The notes under the pieces were generated by a model that had not been told where the DNA came from, made no database searches, and saw only the letters and a program-made list of their open reading frames with translations. DNA of 42,189 nt from JABCPE02 sp963520375 (GTDB lineage: Bacteria; Bacteroidota; Bacteroidia; Flavobacteriales; Weeksellaceae), in the NCBI GenBank assembly GCA_963520375.1, contig CAUQQF010000016.1, positions 1-42,189 on the forward strand, read 5' to 3'. Positions within the stretch are counted from its first letter, which is position 1; each line of letters opens with the position of its first letter. Of this stretch, positions 33,689 through 42,189 are shown piece after piece. The translations under genes and the position numbers were made by a program.

Positions 33689-34954
33689 ATGAAAATCATT
33701 AAAAACGGAAAAATCCTTGACCAACAAGGGAATTTAATCCAAAAAGACATTCAGATAGAAAATGGTCTTATCACCAAAATTTCTGAAAACATAGAGAATC
33801 CAAACGCCGAAATCATAGACGCCGAAGGGAAATTCATCAGCCCTGGGTTTATCGATGTGCATGTCCATCTCCGTGAACCTGGCGGCGAGCACAAAGAGAC
33901 CATCGCAACAGGCTCCATGGCAGCCGCAAAAGGCGGATATACCACTATCTGCCCGATGCCAAACACCAATCCCGTTCCCGATAGAGCCGAGCGTTTCGAT
34001 GATTTATTAAAAAGAATCCAAAAATCCGCTGTTATAAAAATAAGACCTTATGGAGCCATTACAGAAGACTCCAAAGGCGCAAAACTAACTGACTTTCAGG
34101 TTTTAAAAGAAAAAGGAGCCGTAGGATTTACTGATGACGGCGTGGGAATTCAGGAAGCTGGCGTAATGTATGAAGCCATGCAGGAATCCACCAAAGTAAA
34201 TCTACCCATCGTAGCTCACTGCGAAGACAATTCACTTATTTTAGGAGGCTGTATTCATGATGGAAAAAAAGCCAAAGAATTAGGATTAAAGGGCATCCCA
34301 AGTGTCTGTGAATCAGTGCATATCGCTCGTGATATTTTATTAGCTGAAGCTGCTGGTGCGCATTATCATGTCTGCCATGTTTCCACAAAAGAATCTGTGA
34401 GAGTCATCGCCGATGGGAAAAAGGCTGGAATCCGCGTAACTGCCGAAGTTTCGCCGCATCATTTGGTTTTAACCGAAGATGATATTCCTAATGCAGATAC
34501 CAATTATAAAATGAATCCGCCACTCCGCGCCAAAGAAGACCAAATGGCTTTAATCAAAGGGCTGGAAGAAGGTATCATCGACTGCATTGCGACCGACCAC
34601 GCTCCACACACCGAGGACGAAAAAAGCCGAGGAATGTATGATTCGCCTTTTGGAATTGTGGGATTTGAGACCGCTTTCCCTGTCCTGCACACCAGATTTG
34701 TAAAAACTGGAAAATGGTCTCTGAAACAGCTCATCGACTGGATGACCATAAAACCAGCCGAGGTTTTTAACCTTGATAAAGTCGGAAAAATAGAAGTGGG
34801 ATACCATGCTGACTTGACCTTCATTGACCTTGAAAAAACTCAGAAAGTAGACAAAAACACCTTCGTTTCCAAAGGAAGAAACACGCCTTTTGACGGCTGG
34901 GAATGCACAGGCTGGCCAGTAGCGACTTTTGTAAACGGAGAAAAAGTTTATTAA
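33689..34954 (+). CDS. pyrC: Dihydroorotase (class I, pyrC/allantoinase type)
   Basis: The 421-residue amidohydrolase closes carbamoyl-aspartate to dihydroorotate. Metal ligands are in DVHVHLREPG (His58 and His60), later His residues in VAHCEDN and HYHVCHVS, and the catalytic aspartate in ATDHAPH. Length fits class I dihydroorotases. ATG 33689 is used; the longer frame overlaps the end of pyrB. It sits 5 nt after pyrB and 20 nt before carA. Confidence 0.94.
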   Translation: MKIIKNGKILDQQGNLIQKDIQIENGLITKISENIENPNAEIIDAEGKFISPGFIDVHVHLREPGGEHKETIATGSMAAAKGGYTTICPMPNTNPVPDRAERFDDLLKRIQKSAVIKIRPYGAITEDSKGAKLTDFQVLKEKGAVGFTDDGVGIQEAGVMYEAMQESTKVNLPIVAHCEDNSLILGGCIHDGKKAKELGLKGIPSVCESVHIARDILLAEAAGAHYHVCHVSTKESVRVIADGKKAGIRVTAEVSPHHLVLTEDDIPNADTNYKMNPPLRAKEDQMALIKGLEEGIIDCIATDHAPHTEDEKSRGMYDSPFGIVGFETAFPVLHTRFVKTGKWSLKQLIDWMTIKPAEVFNLDKVGKIEVGYHADLTFIDLEKTQKVDKNTFVSKGRNTPFDGWECTGWPVATFVNGEKVY

Positions 34955-34974
34955 CCAAACACCAACTAATAAAA

Positions 34975-36054
34975 ATGAACAAAAAACTCATATTAGAATC
35001 AGGAGAAGTTTTCTACGGAGAAGGCTTTGGAGCGGATACAGAGACCAGCGGCGAGGTGGTTTTCAGCACAGGAATGACTGGTTATCAGGAACTTATCTCT
35101 GACCCTTCCTTTTGTGGGCAAATCGTCTGCATGACCTACCCACTCATTGGAAATTATGGAATCAATCGTGATGATTACGAAAGCATAGAACCAGCCATCA
35201 AAGGACTGATTGTCAAAGAACTCTGCGATATGCCTTCTAACTTCCGTTCCCAGCTTACTCTGGATGAACTCTTTAAGAAGAAAAATCTTTCAGGGATTTC
35301 AGGAATTGACACCCGAAAACTAACCCGAATTCTCCGAAACAAAGGCGTAACGAAAGGTAAAATCGTCAATGCTGATGCAGATGAACAAAACATCATCAAT
35401 GAACTGAAATCCACCATTTTACCTAACAATCAAATAGCGCAGGTTTCCACCAAAACTCCCTATGCCAACCCTGGCAGAGGCTTTAAAGTGGTGCTGATGG
35501 ATTTCGGAGCAAAACTTGGCATCATCCGTGAATTATCCCAAAGAAACTGCGACATCACGGTGGTTTCTCACGATACCTCTGCCGAAGAAATCCTTCTAAT
35601 GGCTCCTGACGGCGTCATGCTCTCCAACGGCCCTGGCGACCCGCAGGACATCCCACACGCACACGAAACCGTGAGAAAACTCCTTGGCAAAGTCCCTATT
35701 TTTGGGATTTGTATGGGACATCAGGTGATAGGGCTGGCGTGCGGCGCGAAGACTTTTAAACTAAAATTCGGGCACAGAGGAGGCAATCATCCTGTTTTGG
35801 ATTTAAGAACCAATAAAGTCTCCATCACTTCCCAAAACCACGGCTATGCCATCGACCAAAACAGTCTGAAAGATACAGATTTAGAGGAAACCCACATCGC
35901 GCTGAATGACCGCACGAATGAGGGTGTCCGCCACAAGAAATACCCTTGTTTCTCTGTCCAATACCACCCAGAGGCAAGCCCAGGCCCAGAAGATGCCAAT
36001 TATCTTTTTGATGACTTCATCCAAATGATGGAAGATTTTAAAAAAGAGTGCTAA
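34975..36054 (+). CDS. carA: Carbamoyl-phosphate synthase small subunit
   Basis: The 359-residue glutaminase subunit releases ammonia from glutamine and channels it to CarB. N-terminal CPSase domain about 1-150, class I glutamine amidotransferase about 170-355. The triad is Cys246 (FGICMGHQ), His331 and Glu333 (YHPEASPGP). ATG 34975 is used; the longer frame lies within pyrC. Its partner carB is separated from it by two unrelated paralogous genes (36120-38080), which is unusual. Confidence 0.95.
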   Translation: MNKKLILESGEVFYGEGFGADTETSGEVVFSTGMTGYQELISDPSFCGQIVCMTYPLIGNYGINRDDYESIEPAIKGLIVKELCDMPSNFRSQLTLDELFKKKNLSGISGIDTRKLTRILRNKGVTKGKIVNADADEQNIINELKSTILPNNQIAQVSTKTPYANPGRGFKVVLMDFGAKLGIIRELSQRNCDITVVSHDTSAEEILLMAPDGVMLSNGPGDPQDIPHAHETVRKLLGKVPIFGICMGHQVIGLACGAKTFKLKFGHRGGNHPVLDLRTNKVSITSQNHGYAIDQNSLKDTDLEETHIALNDRTNEGVRHKKYPCFSVQYHPEASPGPEDANYLFDDFIQMMEDFKKEC

Positions 36055-36119
36055 TATAAATTATACAAACTACCTTTTACTTATATTTTATTTTTAAATA
36101 ATCAAAAAACTAAAATTAT

Positions 36120-37121
36120 ATGAAAAAATTATTTTTAGCATTATGTATTTTATTGTTTAGTAAAACTTTTGCACAGACAAAAAAACCAGATTTTGTAGGA
36201 TTTTATAGAGAAAGAGGTGGTATTTTCTACATTAAGGAAGACAAAACTTTTTTAATTGTAGCTTATGCCACCCTCATCACAGGGACTTGGGATGTTAAAG
36301 AAATTAAAATTCACACTGATAAAGGGAAAAAATCACAAAAATTTGTGGTACTTACACCCTATCGTCCAGAGTTTCCATTTTCTATTTTTGGAAGAAAAAA
36401 TCCAGAAATAAAAATAGGCTATCAAATCGAATATGGTGCGGAGTGGATGATTTCGGATGAAGTTTATATTGGGGGTTCTTTGGACAAAATGCAGGCGTTT
36501 TTCAATCCTTCACCCAATTGTTTCAAATCCGAATATATTTATAAAAACAATGATTTACCCAAAGAGTTTATTTTAGCCGATTTAAACGAAAATGTCTATT
36601 TAGAAAAGGGAAAATATACCAATCTATTTTCTTTCCTTACAGAAGAATACAATGATTTTCTGATAGCACACACACCAGCTGACCAGAATAATTCAATGGT
36701 TTATCATTTCCTACTTGGAGCAAATGGGATTGAAGATGAAGATGGCAACCCAATAGAAAAATCCAAAGAAGAAGATTTTGTAGAAGAAGACATTAAATTT
36801 TTTAATGAAATCTCCACTAAAAACCCTTATTTAAATGATAATTATCGGCTGAAAACAAAAAATGGAGATATAATTCCAGATACAGAGTTTGAAATCATAG
36901 AAATAGAATGCAAAAAATACTATAAAAACAAAAATGATAGTAAAGATTATTACGAACTTTACGATGAAGATGCAGAAAAAATGATGAAGAATAAATACAA
37001 AAAAATTCCACTTAAAATTTTACCTTTTAAGAAATTCAAGCCTTTGAAAACCAGCCTATTCCATGCAGAATGTAAAGATGGATATAAAAACAGCAAAAGA
37101 AAAATCTATTCAGGGGAATAA
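36120..37121 (+). CDS. Secreted protein of unknown function, paralogue 1
   Basis: The 333-residue protein has a signal peptide (MKKLFLALCILLFSKTFAQ). I do not recognise the family. It is a tandem paralogue of the next gene: both share PDFxGxYR, KEDKTFLI, ITGTW, LTPYRPExPFSxFGRKNP, VYIGGSLDKMQAFFNPSPNCF and KEFILADLN, and end with KKIPLK, FKPLKTxLFHAEC. The middle part (about 195-290) is acidic and more variable. It is clearly AT-richer than carA and carB. It lies 65 nt after carA with no terminator between. Confidence 0.75.
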   Translation: MKKLFLALCILLFSKTFAQTKKPDFVGFYRERGGIFYIKEDKTFLIVAYATLITGTWDVKEIKIHTDKGKKSQKFVVLTPYRPEFPFSIFGRKNPEIKIGYQIEYGAEWMISDEVYIGGSLDKMQAFFNPSPNCFKSEYIYKNNDLPKEFILADLNENVYLEKGKYTNLFSFLTEEYNDFLIAHTPADQNNSMVYHFLLGANGIEDEDGNPIEKSKEEDFVEEDIKFFNEISTKNPYLNDNYRLKTKNGDIIPDTEFEIIEIECKKYYKNKNDSKDYYELYDEDAEKMMKNKYKKIPLKILPFKKFKPLKTSLFHAECKDGYKNSKRKIYSGE

Positions 37122-37135
37122 AAATCTAAAATACC

Positions 37136-38080
37136 ATGAAAAATATATTATTAATATTAATTTTACTATTCGGTAAAGCATTTTCACAGAAAAAGATACC
37201 AGATTTTATAGGATGTTATAGGCATGATAATGGAGCTAATTTTTGTCTCAAAGAAGATAAAACTTTTTTAATCATAGGCTTTGGGACTTTCATTACTGGT
37301 ACTTGGGAGCTTATGGAAGGTGAAATATTCACCTATAATGAAAAAAAATATAATAAATTTGTAGAGCTTACCCCTTATCGCCCAGAACTTCCATTTTCTG
37401 TTTTTGGACGAAAAAATCCCAGCATAAAAACAGGCTATCAAATTAAATACAGTACTACCGACAAAGAGGATATTTCAGATAGTGTTTATATTGGCGGTTC
37501 TTTAGACAAGATGCAAGCGTTTTTCAATCCTTCTCCCAATTGTTTTAGCGGTGTTGATATTTATAAAGGCAAAAAGCTTCCGAAAGAATTCATCTTGGCT
37601 GACTTAAATACTCACGAATTAAGACGCTCTGAACAAAGCAAGGTAAAATACACTGACCTGTTTTCATTTCAAACGGATGGTTATAATGATTTTATAATAG
37701 ACTATATGCCGGCAGATGATAAAAACTCTGGGATTTTCCGATTTCCAATTGGAGCAAAAGGTATTGAAAATATTGAAGGAGAGGTATTAAGAAAACAAGA
37801 GACATTCTCCAAAGATGACCTTGAATTTCTAGAACAAGCCCCCACACGAAATTTCTATTTAAATGAAAACTTTAGAATAGAGCTCATCGATGAAATACTA
37901 TTCCCAAAAGAATTCTCTTACTCACAAAACGAGCGCCAACTCGATGAGAAGAAGAATGGTAAATACAAAAAAATCCCTCTTAAACGCTCTCCTCTACAAG
38001 ATTTCAAACCTTTAAAAACAACACTCTTTCACGCCGAATGCGAAGGAGAATCTAAAAATTTAAAAAGAAGAATACGCTAA
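37136..38080 (+). CDS. Secreted protein of unknown function, paralogue 2
   Basis: The 314-residue protein has a signal peptide (MKNILLILILLFGKAFSQ). It is homologous along its whole length to the preceding gene (14 nt upstream), with the best conserved block around YRPELPFSVFGRKNP to NPSPNCF. Differences include CYRHDNGANFCLKED in place of FYRERGGIFYIKED, and a shorter acidic middle. A recent-to-moderate duplication is likely. It lies 19 nt before carB, so both paralogues are probably in the pyr/car transcript. Function unknown; the conserved C-terminal Cys (HAEC) is present in both. Confidence 0.75.
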   Translation: MKNILLILILLFGKAFSQKKIPDFIGCYRHDNGANFCLKEDKTFLIIGFGTFITGTWELMEGEIFTYNEKKYNKFVELTPYRPELPFSVFGRKNPSIKTGYQIKYSTTDKEDISDSVYIGGSLDKMQAFFNPSPNCFSGVDIYKGKKLPKEFILADLNTHELRRSEQSKVKYTDLFSFQTDGYNDFIIDYMPADDKNSGIFRFPIGAKGIENIEGEVLRKQETFSKDDLEFLEQAPTRNFYLNENFRIELIDEILFPKEFSYSQNERQLDEKKNGKYKKIPLKRSPLQDFKPLKTTLFHAECEGESKNLKRRIR

Positions 38081-38099
38081 TTTTTAACTAATAACAAAT

Positions 38100-41000
38100 A
38101 TGAAACGAACAGACATCAAAACTATATTGGTCATAGGCTCCGGCCCTATCATCATAGGGCAGGCAGCGGAATTTGACTACGCAGGGACACAGGCCTGTCT
38201 ATCCCTAAAAGAAGAAGGATACAGAGTCATCCTCATTAACTCAAATCCTGCCACCATCATGACCGATGCAGAAATCGCCGATAAGGTCTATATAGAACCG
38301 ATTTCTTTGGAGTTCGTGAGCCAGATTATCCGAAAGGAACGCCCAGATGCTCTTTTGCCTACTTTGGGAGGACAAACAGGGCTGAATATGGCGATAGAAC
38401 TAAAAAAATCAGGGATTTTAGATGAATGTAAAGTAGAAGTTTTGGGAACTAAACTTTCTGCTATCAATCGCGCCGAAGACCGAGATTTATTCCGAGAATT
38501 GATGAACGAACTGGGCGAACCTGTGCCAGAATCAGACATTGTGAATACATTAGAAAGCGCTCTGAATTTCGCTGACAGAATCGGCTATCCTGTGATTGTG
38601 CGCCCTGCCTTCACCCTTGGAGGAACAGGCGGCGGTATCGCTTCCAACGAGCAGGAACTCACCGAAATCGTAGAACTCGGACTAAAACACAGCCCTGTAA
38701 ATCAGTGCCTTATAGAAAAATCTATCGCAGGATTCAAAGAGATAGAATACGAAGTAATGCGGGATTCTAACGACAACGCCATAGTGGTCTGCAACATGGA
38801 AAACATAGACCCTGTGGGCGTACACACTGGCGATTCTATAGTGGTTGCTCCCTCGCAGACCCTTTCTGACAGGGAATATCAGATGTTGCGAAATACTTCA
38901 CTGAAAATCATCCGTGCTTTGGGAATTGAAGGTGGATGTAATGTGCAGCTGGCTCTGGATCCACATTCGTTTAATTATTATGTAATCGAAGTTAATCCGA
39001 GAGTGTCCCGTTCATCGGCTCTGGCGAGTAAAGCAACAGGCTACCCAATCGCGAAAATCGCGGCAAAAATTGCTGTAGGACTGACTTTGGATGAAATCAT
39101 AAATCCTGTAACGGGCAAAACTTATGCTTGTTTCGAACCTGCTTTGGATTATGTGGTAACCAAATTCCCTCGTTTTCCGTTTGATAAATTCGAAACGGCG
39201 GACAGAAGATTATCCACACAGATGAAAGCCACAGGCGAAATCATGGCTATTGGAAGAAACTTTGAAGAATCTCTCCAAAAAGCCATCCGCTCACTAGAAA
39301 CAGGCATCCAGCATTTGGGATTAAAGGAAAAACAAGCCCTTGCCCTAACCGATGAAGAAATAGAAAGAAGAATAAAAATCTGCGATGACGAGAGGCTTTT
39401 CATCATTGGAGAAGCGCTGCGCAGAGGCTACGACTGGGAGAAAATAGTAGAATGGAGTAAAATAGATAAATTCTTCATTTGGAAAATCAAGAAACTCATT
39501 GATTTTGAAGCTGAAATAAAAAACAATCCATTTAACAAAGATATTTTAATCAGGGCTAAAAAATTAGGTTTTTCTGACCTTAATTTGGCTCATCTTTGGA
39601 ACTGCACACAGAGGGAAATTTTTAATTTTAGAAAAGAAAACTGCATCATGCCAGTCTATAAAATGGTGGATACCTGTGCAGCCGAGTTTGAGTCCGAAAC
39701 ACCTTATTTCTACGGAACTTACGAGGAAGAAAACGAATCCATTGCCAGTGACAAGAAAAAAATCATCGTGCTGGGTTCAGGGCCTATCCGTATCGGTCAG
39801 GGCGTGGAGTTTGACTACGCAACGGTGCATTCTGTATGGGCGATTAAGGAAATGGGCTGTGAGGCGATTATCATCAATAATAATCCTGAGACCGTTTCTA
39901 CGGATTTCTCCATTTCGGATAAATTATATTTCGAGCCGCTGACCGAGGAAGATGTGATGAACATCATCGAACTTGAAAAACCAAAAGGTGTGGTGGTGCA
40001 GTTCGGTGGACAGACTGCTATCAATTTGGCTGATAAACTGGCTTCCCACGGAGTAAGGATTTTAGGAACTTCATTAGAAGATTTGGACAGAGCCGAAAAC
40101 CGAGATAAATTCGAGAAAGCCCTGCAAGATTTGGGCATTCCTCAGCCGAAAGGAAAAACTTCCACTTCAAAAGAAGAGGCCATAAGAATTGCCAATGAAA
40201 TCGGCTATCCTGTGCTTGTCCGCCCAAGCTATGTTTTGGGAGGAAGGGCGATGGAAATCGTTTATACAGAGGAAGAACTCGCTCATTACATGGAAAATGC
40301 AGTGGAGGCAAGCCCTGAACATCCTGTGCTGATTGACCGATATTTGACAGGGAAAGAAGTGGAAGTAGATGCCATTTCTGATGGCGAAACCACCATAATC
40401 CCTGGAATTATGGAACATATCGAGCGGGCGGGTGTGCATTCGGGAGACTCTATCGCGGTGTATCCTCCTCAAAATCTGACACAAAAGCAGATGGACACGC
40501 TCTCTGACTACACACAGAGACTTGCCAAAGGACTGAATATCATTGGCTTGATGAACATTCAATATGTAATCTCTGATGGAGAGGTATTTGTCATAGAGGT
40601 CAATCCTCGCTCATCCAGAACCGTTCCTTTTTTATCCAAAATCACTGGCGTTCCGATGGCAAAATTAGCTACAAAAGCCATTCTCGGAGCGAAACTAAAA
40701 GATTTGGGCTATCAAAACGGGCTTATTCCTAACAAACAAGGTGTTTATGTGAAAGTTCCTGTTTTTAGTTTTAGTAAATTGTCCAAAGTGGATATTTCCC
40801 TCGGCCCTGAAATGAAATCCACAGGAGAAGTGATGGGCAAAGACCAAACTCTAGAAAAAGCTTTATATAAAGGACTTATCGGCGCAGGAAGAAAAGTCCC
40901 TACCCATGGAGCGATTCTCTTCACGGTTTCTGATAAAGACAAAGCCGAAGCCGTAGGACTTGCGAAAAGATTTAGCGATATAGGTTTCAGAATATGGGCT

Positions 41001-41279
41001 ACGGAAGGGACAGCAAAATTCTTCGAACAACACGGCGTAAAAACCAAAATAGGCTACAAAATAGGCGAAGAAGATGTAAACCTGATAGACCTCATCCACA
41101 AAGGAAAAGTGCAGTATGTGGTAAATACTACCACCAAAGGGAAACAGTCTGAACGGGACGGCTTCCAAATTCGCCGTATGTCGGTAGAAAACGGAGTCCC
41201 ATGCCTTACCTCTATGGATACCGTAGAAGCCATTCTAAAAGTGCTGGAATCCCTTACCTTTAAAATAGATGCGATGTAA
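38100..41279 (+). CDS. carB: Carbamoyl-phosphate synthase large subunit
   Basis: The 1059-residue enzyme makes carbamoyl phosphate from bicarbonate, ammonia and two ATP, for pyrimidines and arginine. It has the two homologous halves: ATP-grasp 1 (about 1-400) starting KTILVIGSGPIIIGQAAEFDYAGTQ and ATP-grasp 2 (about 550-930) starting KKIIVLGSGPIRIGQGVEFDYATVH, with RPAFTLGGTGGG and RPSYVLGGRAM as the two phosphate loops. The C-terminal MGS-like domain (about 935-1059), where UMP or ornithine act in other species, is present. Length is normal. Confidence 0.96.
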   Translation: MKRTDIKTILVIGSGPIIIGQAAEFDYAGTQACLSLKEEGYRVILINSNPATIMTDAEIADKVYIEPISLEFVSQIIRKERPDALLPTLGGQTGLNMAIELKKSGILDECKVEVLGTKLSAINRAEDRDLFRELMNELGEPVPESDIVNTLESALNFADRIGYPVIVRPAFTLGGTGGGIASNEQELTEIVELGLKHSPVNQCLIEKSIAGFKEIEYEVMRDSNDNAIVVCNMENIDPVGVHTGDSIVVAPSQTLSDREYQMLRNTSLKIIRALGIEGGCNVQLALDPHSFNYYVIEVNPRVSRSSALASKATGYPIAKIAAKIAVGLTLDEIINPVTGKTYACFEPALDYVVTKFPRFPFDKFETADRRLSTQMKATGEIMAIGRNFEESLQKAIRSLETGIQHLGLKEKQALALTDEEIERRIKICDDERLFIIGEALRRGYDWEKIVEWSKIDKFFIWKIKKLIDFEAEIKNNPFNKDILIRAKKLGFSDLNLAHLWNCTQREIFNFRKENCIMPVYKMVDTCAAEFESETPYFYGTYEEENESIASDKKKIIVLGSGPIRIGQGVEFDYATVHSVWAIKEMGCEAIIINNNPETVSTDFSISDKLYFEPLTEEDVMNIIELEKPKGVVVQFGGQTAINLADKLASHGVRILGTSLEDLDRAENRDKFEKALQDLGIPQPKGKTSTSKEEAIRIANEIGYPVLVRPSYVLGGRAMEIVYTEEELAHYMENAVEASPEHPVLIDRYLTGKEVEVDAISDGETTIIPGIMEHIERAGVHSGDSIAVYPPQNLTQKQMDTLSDYTQRLAKGLNIIGLMNIQYVISDGEVFVIEVNPRSSRTVPFLSKITGVPMAKLATKAILGAKLKDLGYQNGLIPNKQGVYVKVPVFSFSKLSKVDISLGPEMKSTGEVMGKDQTLEKALYKGLIGAGRKVPTHGAILFTVSDKDKAEAVGLAKRFSDIGFRIWATEGTAKFFEQHGVKTKIGYKIGEEDVNLIDLIHKGKVQYVVNTTTKGKQSERDGFQIRRMSVENGVPCLTSMDTVEAILKVLESLTFKIDAM

Positions 41280-41280
41280 C

Positions 41281-41694
41281 ATGAAACAATTTCTCATTTC
41301 AAAGATAACTGATGTGATTGATACACCTGTAGAATTGGTATATAAAATTGTGACTGATAGCAAGAACTTTCAGTGGCGAGAGGAAGTGGAAAACATTGAG
41401 CTATTGGAAAATAGTTTTATCGAATATTATAAAGGTGGCGGACAAACGCTTTTTAGCAATATTCAAAAGAAAGAAAATGAATATTATGCCTTTACAATGG
41501 AGCACAAACTATTCTATGGAGAATGGGAAGGAAAATTTGAATCATATAATGGAGGGACTAAGGTTTGTTTTCAAGAGAAAATACATATCAAAAACTTCTT
41601 TTTAAGGCTTGTGGCACCTCTCTTTTGGAATTTAAAACGCACACAGCAAAAATACATCACAGCATTAAAAAAGGAAATCTATGAAAACCAATAA
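41281..41694 (+). CDS. SRPBCC-fold (START/polyketide-cyclase-like) protein
   Basis: The 137-residue soluble protein has the pattern of small SRPBCC domains: ITDVIDTPVELVYKIVTDSKNFQWREEVENIELL, alternating strands (EYYAFTMEHKLFYGEWEGKFESY), KVCFQEKIHI, and a long C-terminal helix (RTQQKYITALKKEI). Such domains bind hydrophobic ligands; the ligand here is unknown. ATG 41281 lies 1 nt after the carB stop, so translation is probably coupled. The next gene overlaps its end by 14 nt. Confidence 0.75.
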   Translation: MKQFLISKITDVIDTPVELVYKIVTDSKNFQWREEVENIELLENSFIEYYKGGGQTLFSNIQKKENEYYAFTMEHKLFYGEWEGKFESYNGGTKVCFQEKIHIKNFFLRLVAPLFWNLKRTQQKYITALKKEIYENQ

Positions 41695-42100
41695 ATACTT
41701 GCATTTATGGCTGCCTATAATGGGACTACATGCTCTTCATCAAGTAGAAGAGAGTATTTCATTCTGGCAATGGTATATTGATTTTGTAGATAAAATACCT
41801 TCTTGGCTTCAACTTCCGAGAATTTCCGAAAATGCTCATTTAGTAAATGCCGACTCTGAATATTTTGTGTGGGCTTCTATAGGGCAACTTACTTTGGCAG
41901 CGGTCATTGCTTTTTTATTTCGAAAGAGCGAAAAAGCCACGAGAATTGCACTCATTTTATATCTTGCAGGACTGAGTTTCTTCTTGGTATGGCACATTTT
42001 GATAAGTTATTTTACTCATTCCTATTCTCCTGTAATGGTAACCTGCCTTATGGGTGTTTATTTCATTCCGAACTGGGGAGTTCAGGTTTTAAAAAAGTAA
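41681..42100 (+). CDS. HXXEE-domain membrane protein
   Basis: The 139-residue protein has the HXXEE motif (HQVEE, residues 20-24) in its first hydrophobic segment, then about three further membrane helices (GQLTLAAVIAFLF, IALILYLAGLSFFLVW, VMVTCLMGVYFIP). The family is named for this motif; its function is not known. It overlaps the SRPBCC gene by 14 nt and is followed directly by a hairpin, so it is probably the last gene of the operon. Confidence 0.75.
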   Translation: MKTNKYLHLWLPIMGLHALHQVEESISFWQWYIDFVDKIPSWLQLPRISENAHLVNADSEYFVWASIGQLTLAAVIAFLFRKSEKATRIALILYLAGLSFFLVWHILISYFTHSYSPVMVTCLMGVYFIPNWGVQVLKK

Positions 42101-42134
42101 ATCAGTAAATTAGCAGGCTAATAAATCTGATTTT
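42099..42134 (+). terminator. Probable terminator of the pyr/car operon
   Basis: AAATCAG (42099-42105) pairs with CTGATTT (42127-42133), and TTAG pairs with CTAA inside, followed by TTTT. The stem starts within the stop codon of the preceding gene. AT-rich and with an internal loop, so only moderately strong. Confidence 0.55.
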
Positions 42135-42189
42135 ATGAATCCAATAATCAAACAATGGGACACTGCTAAATCTCTAAAAAGAGCCAACC
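42135..42189 (+). CDS. Possible start of a further gene (partial)
   Basis: An ATG at 42135 opens 18 codons (MNPIIKQWDTAKSLKRAN) that continue off the right edge without a stop. It begins immediately after the hairpin at 42099-42134. The fragment is too short to identify, and it could be non-coding. Confidence 0.35.
   Translation, partial: MNPIIKQWDTAKSLKRAN

Overview
The window looks like a chromosomal segment of a low-GC Flavobacteriia species, most likely Weeksellaceae (Chryseobacterium/Riemerella-like). I infer this from protein content: a DUF2400 (TIGR02757) protein, a GIN-domain lipoprotein, an S46 dipeptidyl-peptidase, an OlsF-type ornithine-lipid synthase, YadA-head-like repeats and a Bacteroidetes M16 peptidase. 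A second line is the many promoters of Bacteroidetes form (TTTG or TTG, about 19 nt, TAnnTTTG). No phage, insertion sequence, CRISPR array or integrase is visible. It is mostly housekeeping DNA with a few unusual spots.

Layout. 1-3205 (minus): ribonuclease Z, OMPLA-type phospholipase, TIGR02757 protein, DUF4268 protein, then the first codons of deoC. 3334-6258 (plus): secreted M16 peptidase with terminator. 6447-8590 (minus): one secreted repeat-protein gene split by a single-base frameshift at 7281-7283, with a 38-bp perfect palindrome/terminator in its upstream region. 8894-10264 (plus): ffh. 10329-12598 (minus): SH3 protein, kdsB, LolA-like protein. 12704-16479 (minus): glycosyltransferase, small membrane protein, GIN-domain lipoprotein and phosphohexomutase in one tight operon. 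16635-16733 (plus): the 4.5S SRP RNA gene, so both SRP parts are in the window. 16809-19701 (minus): S46 peptidase and DUF4197 protein. 19702-20115: a 414-nt intergenic region holding a candidate structured RNA (possibly 6S-like), a terminator and the recF promoter. 20116-21192 (plus): recF. 21204-25596 (minus): acyltransferase, tRNA-Phe, OlsF and aspartokinase. 25726-26739 (plus): fbp. 26802-32557 (minus): sodium:solute symporter, GNAT enzyme, a decayed small membrane-protein gene, acs, and a secreted erythromycin-esterase-like protein.

32621-42134 (plus) is a pyrimidine/carbamoyl-phosphate cluster: pyrB, pyrC, carA, two tandem paralogous secreted proteins of unknown function, carB, an SRPBCC protein and an HXXEE membrane protein. 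carA and carB make carbamoyl phosphate; pyrB and pyrC take it to dihydroorotate. Between its consensus promoter and pyrB lies a compact leader: a 23-codon ORF, a GC hairpin, a U-rich run, and an intrinsic terminator beginning exactly at the leader stop codon. This resembles enterobacterial pyrBI attenuation in layout and is the most interesting candidate here.

The 5' end of the 4.5S RNA lies 5 nt after its TAnnTTTG box. I used that spacing as an internal ruler to place other transcription starts and to choose between alternative start codons.
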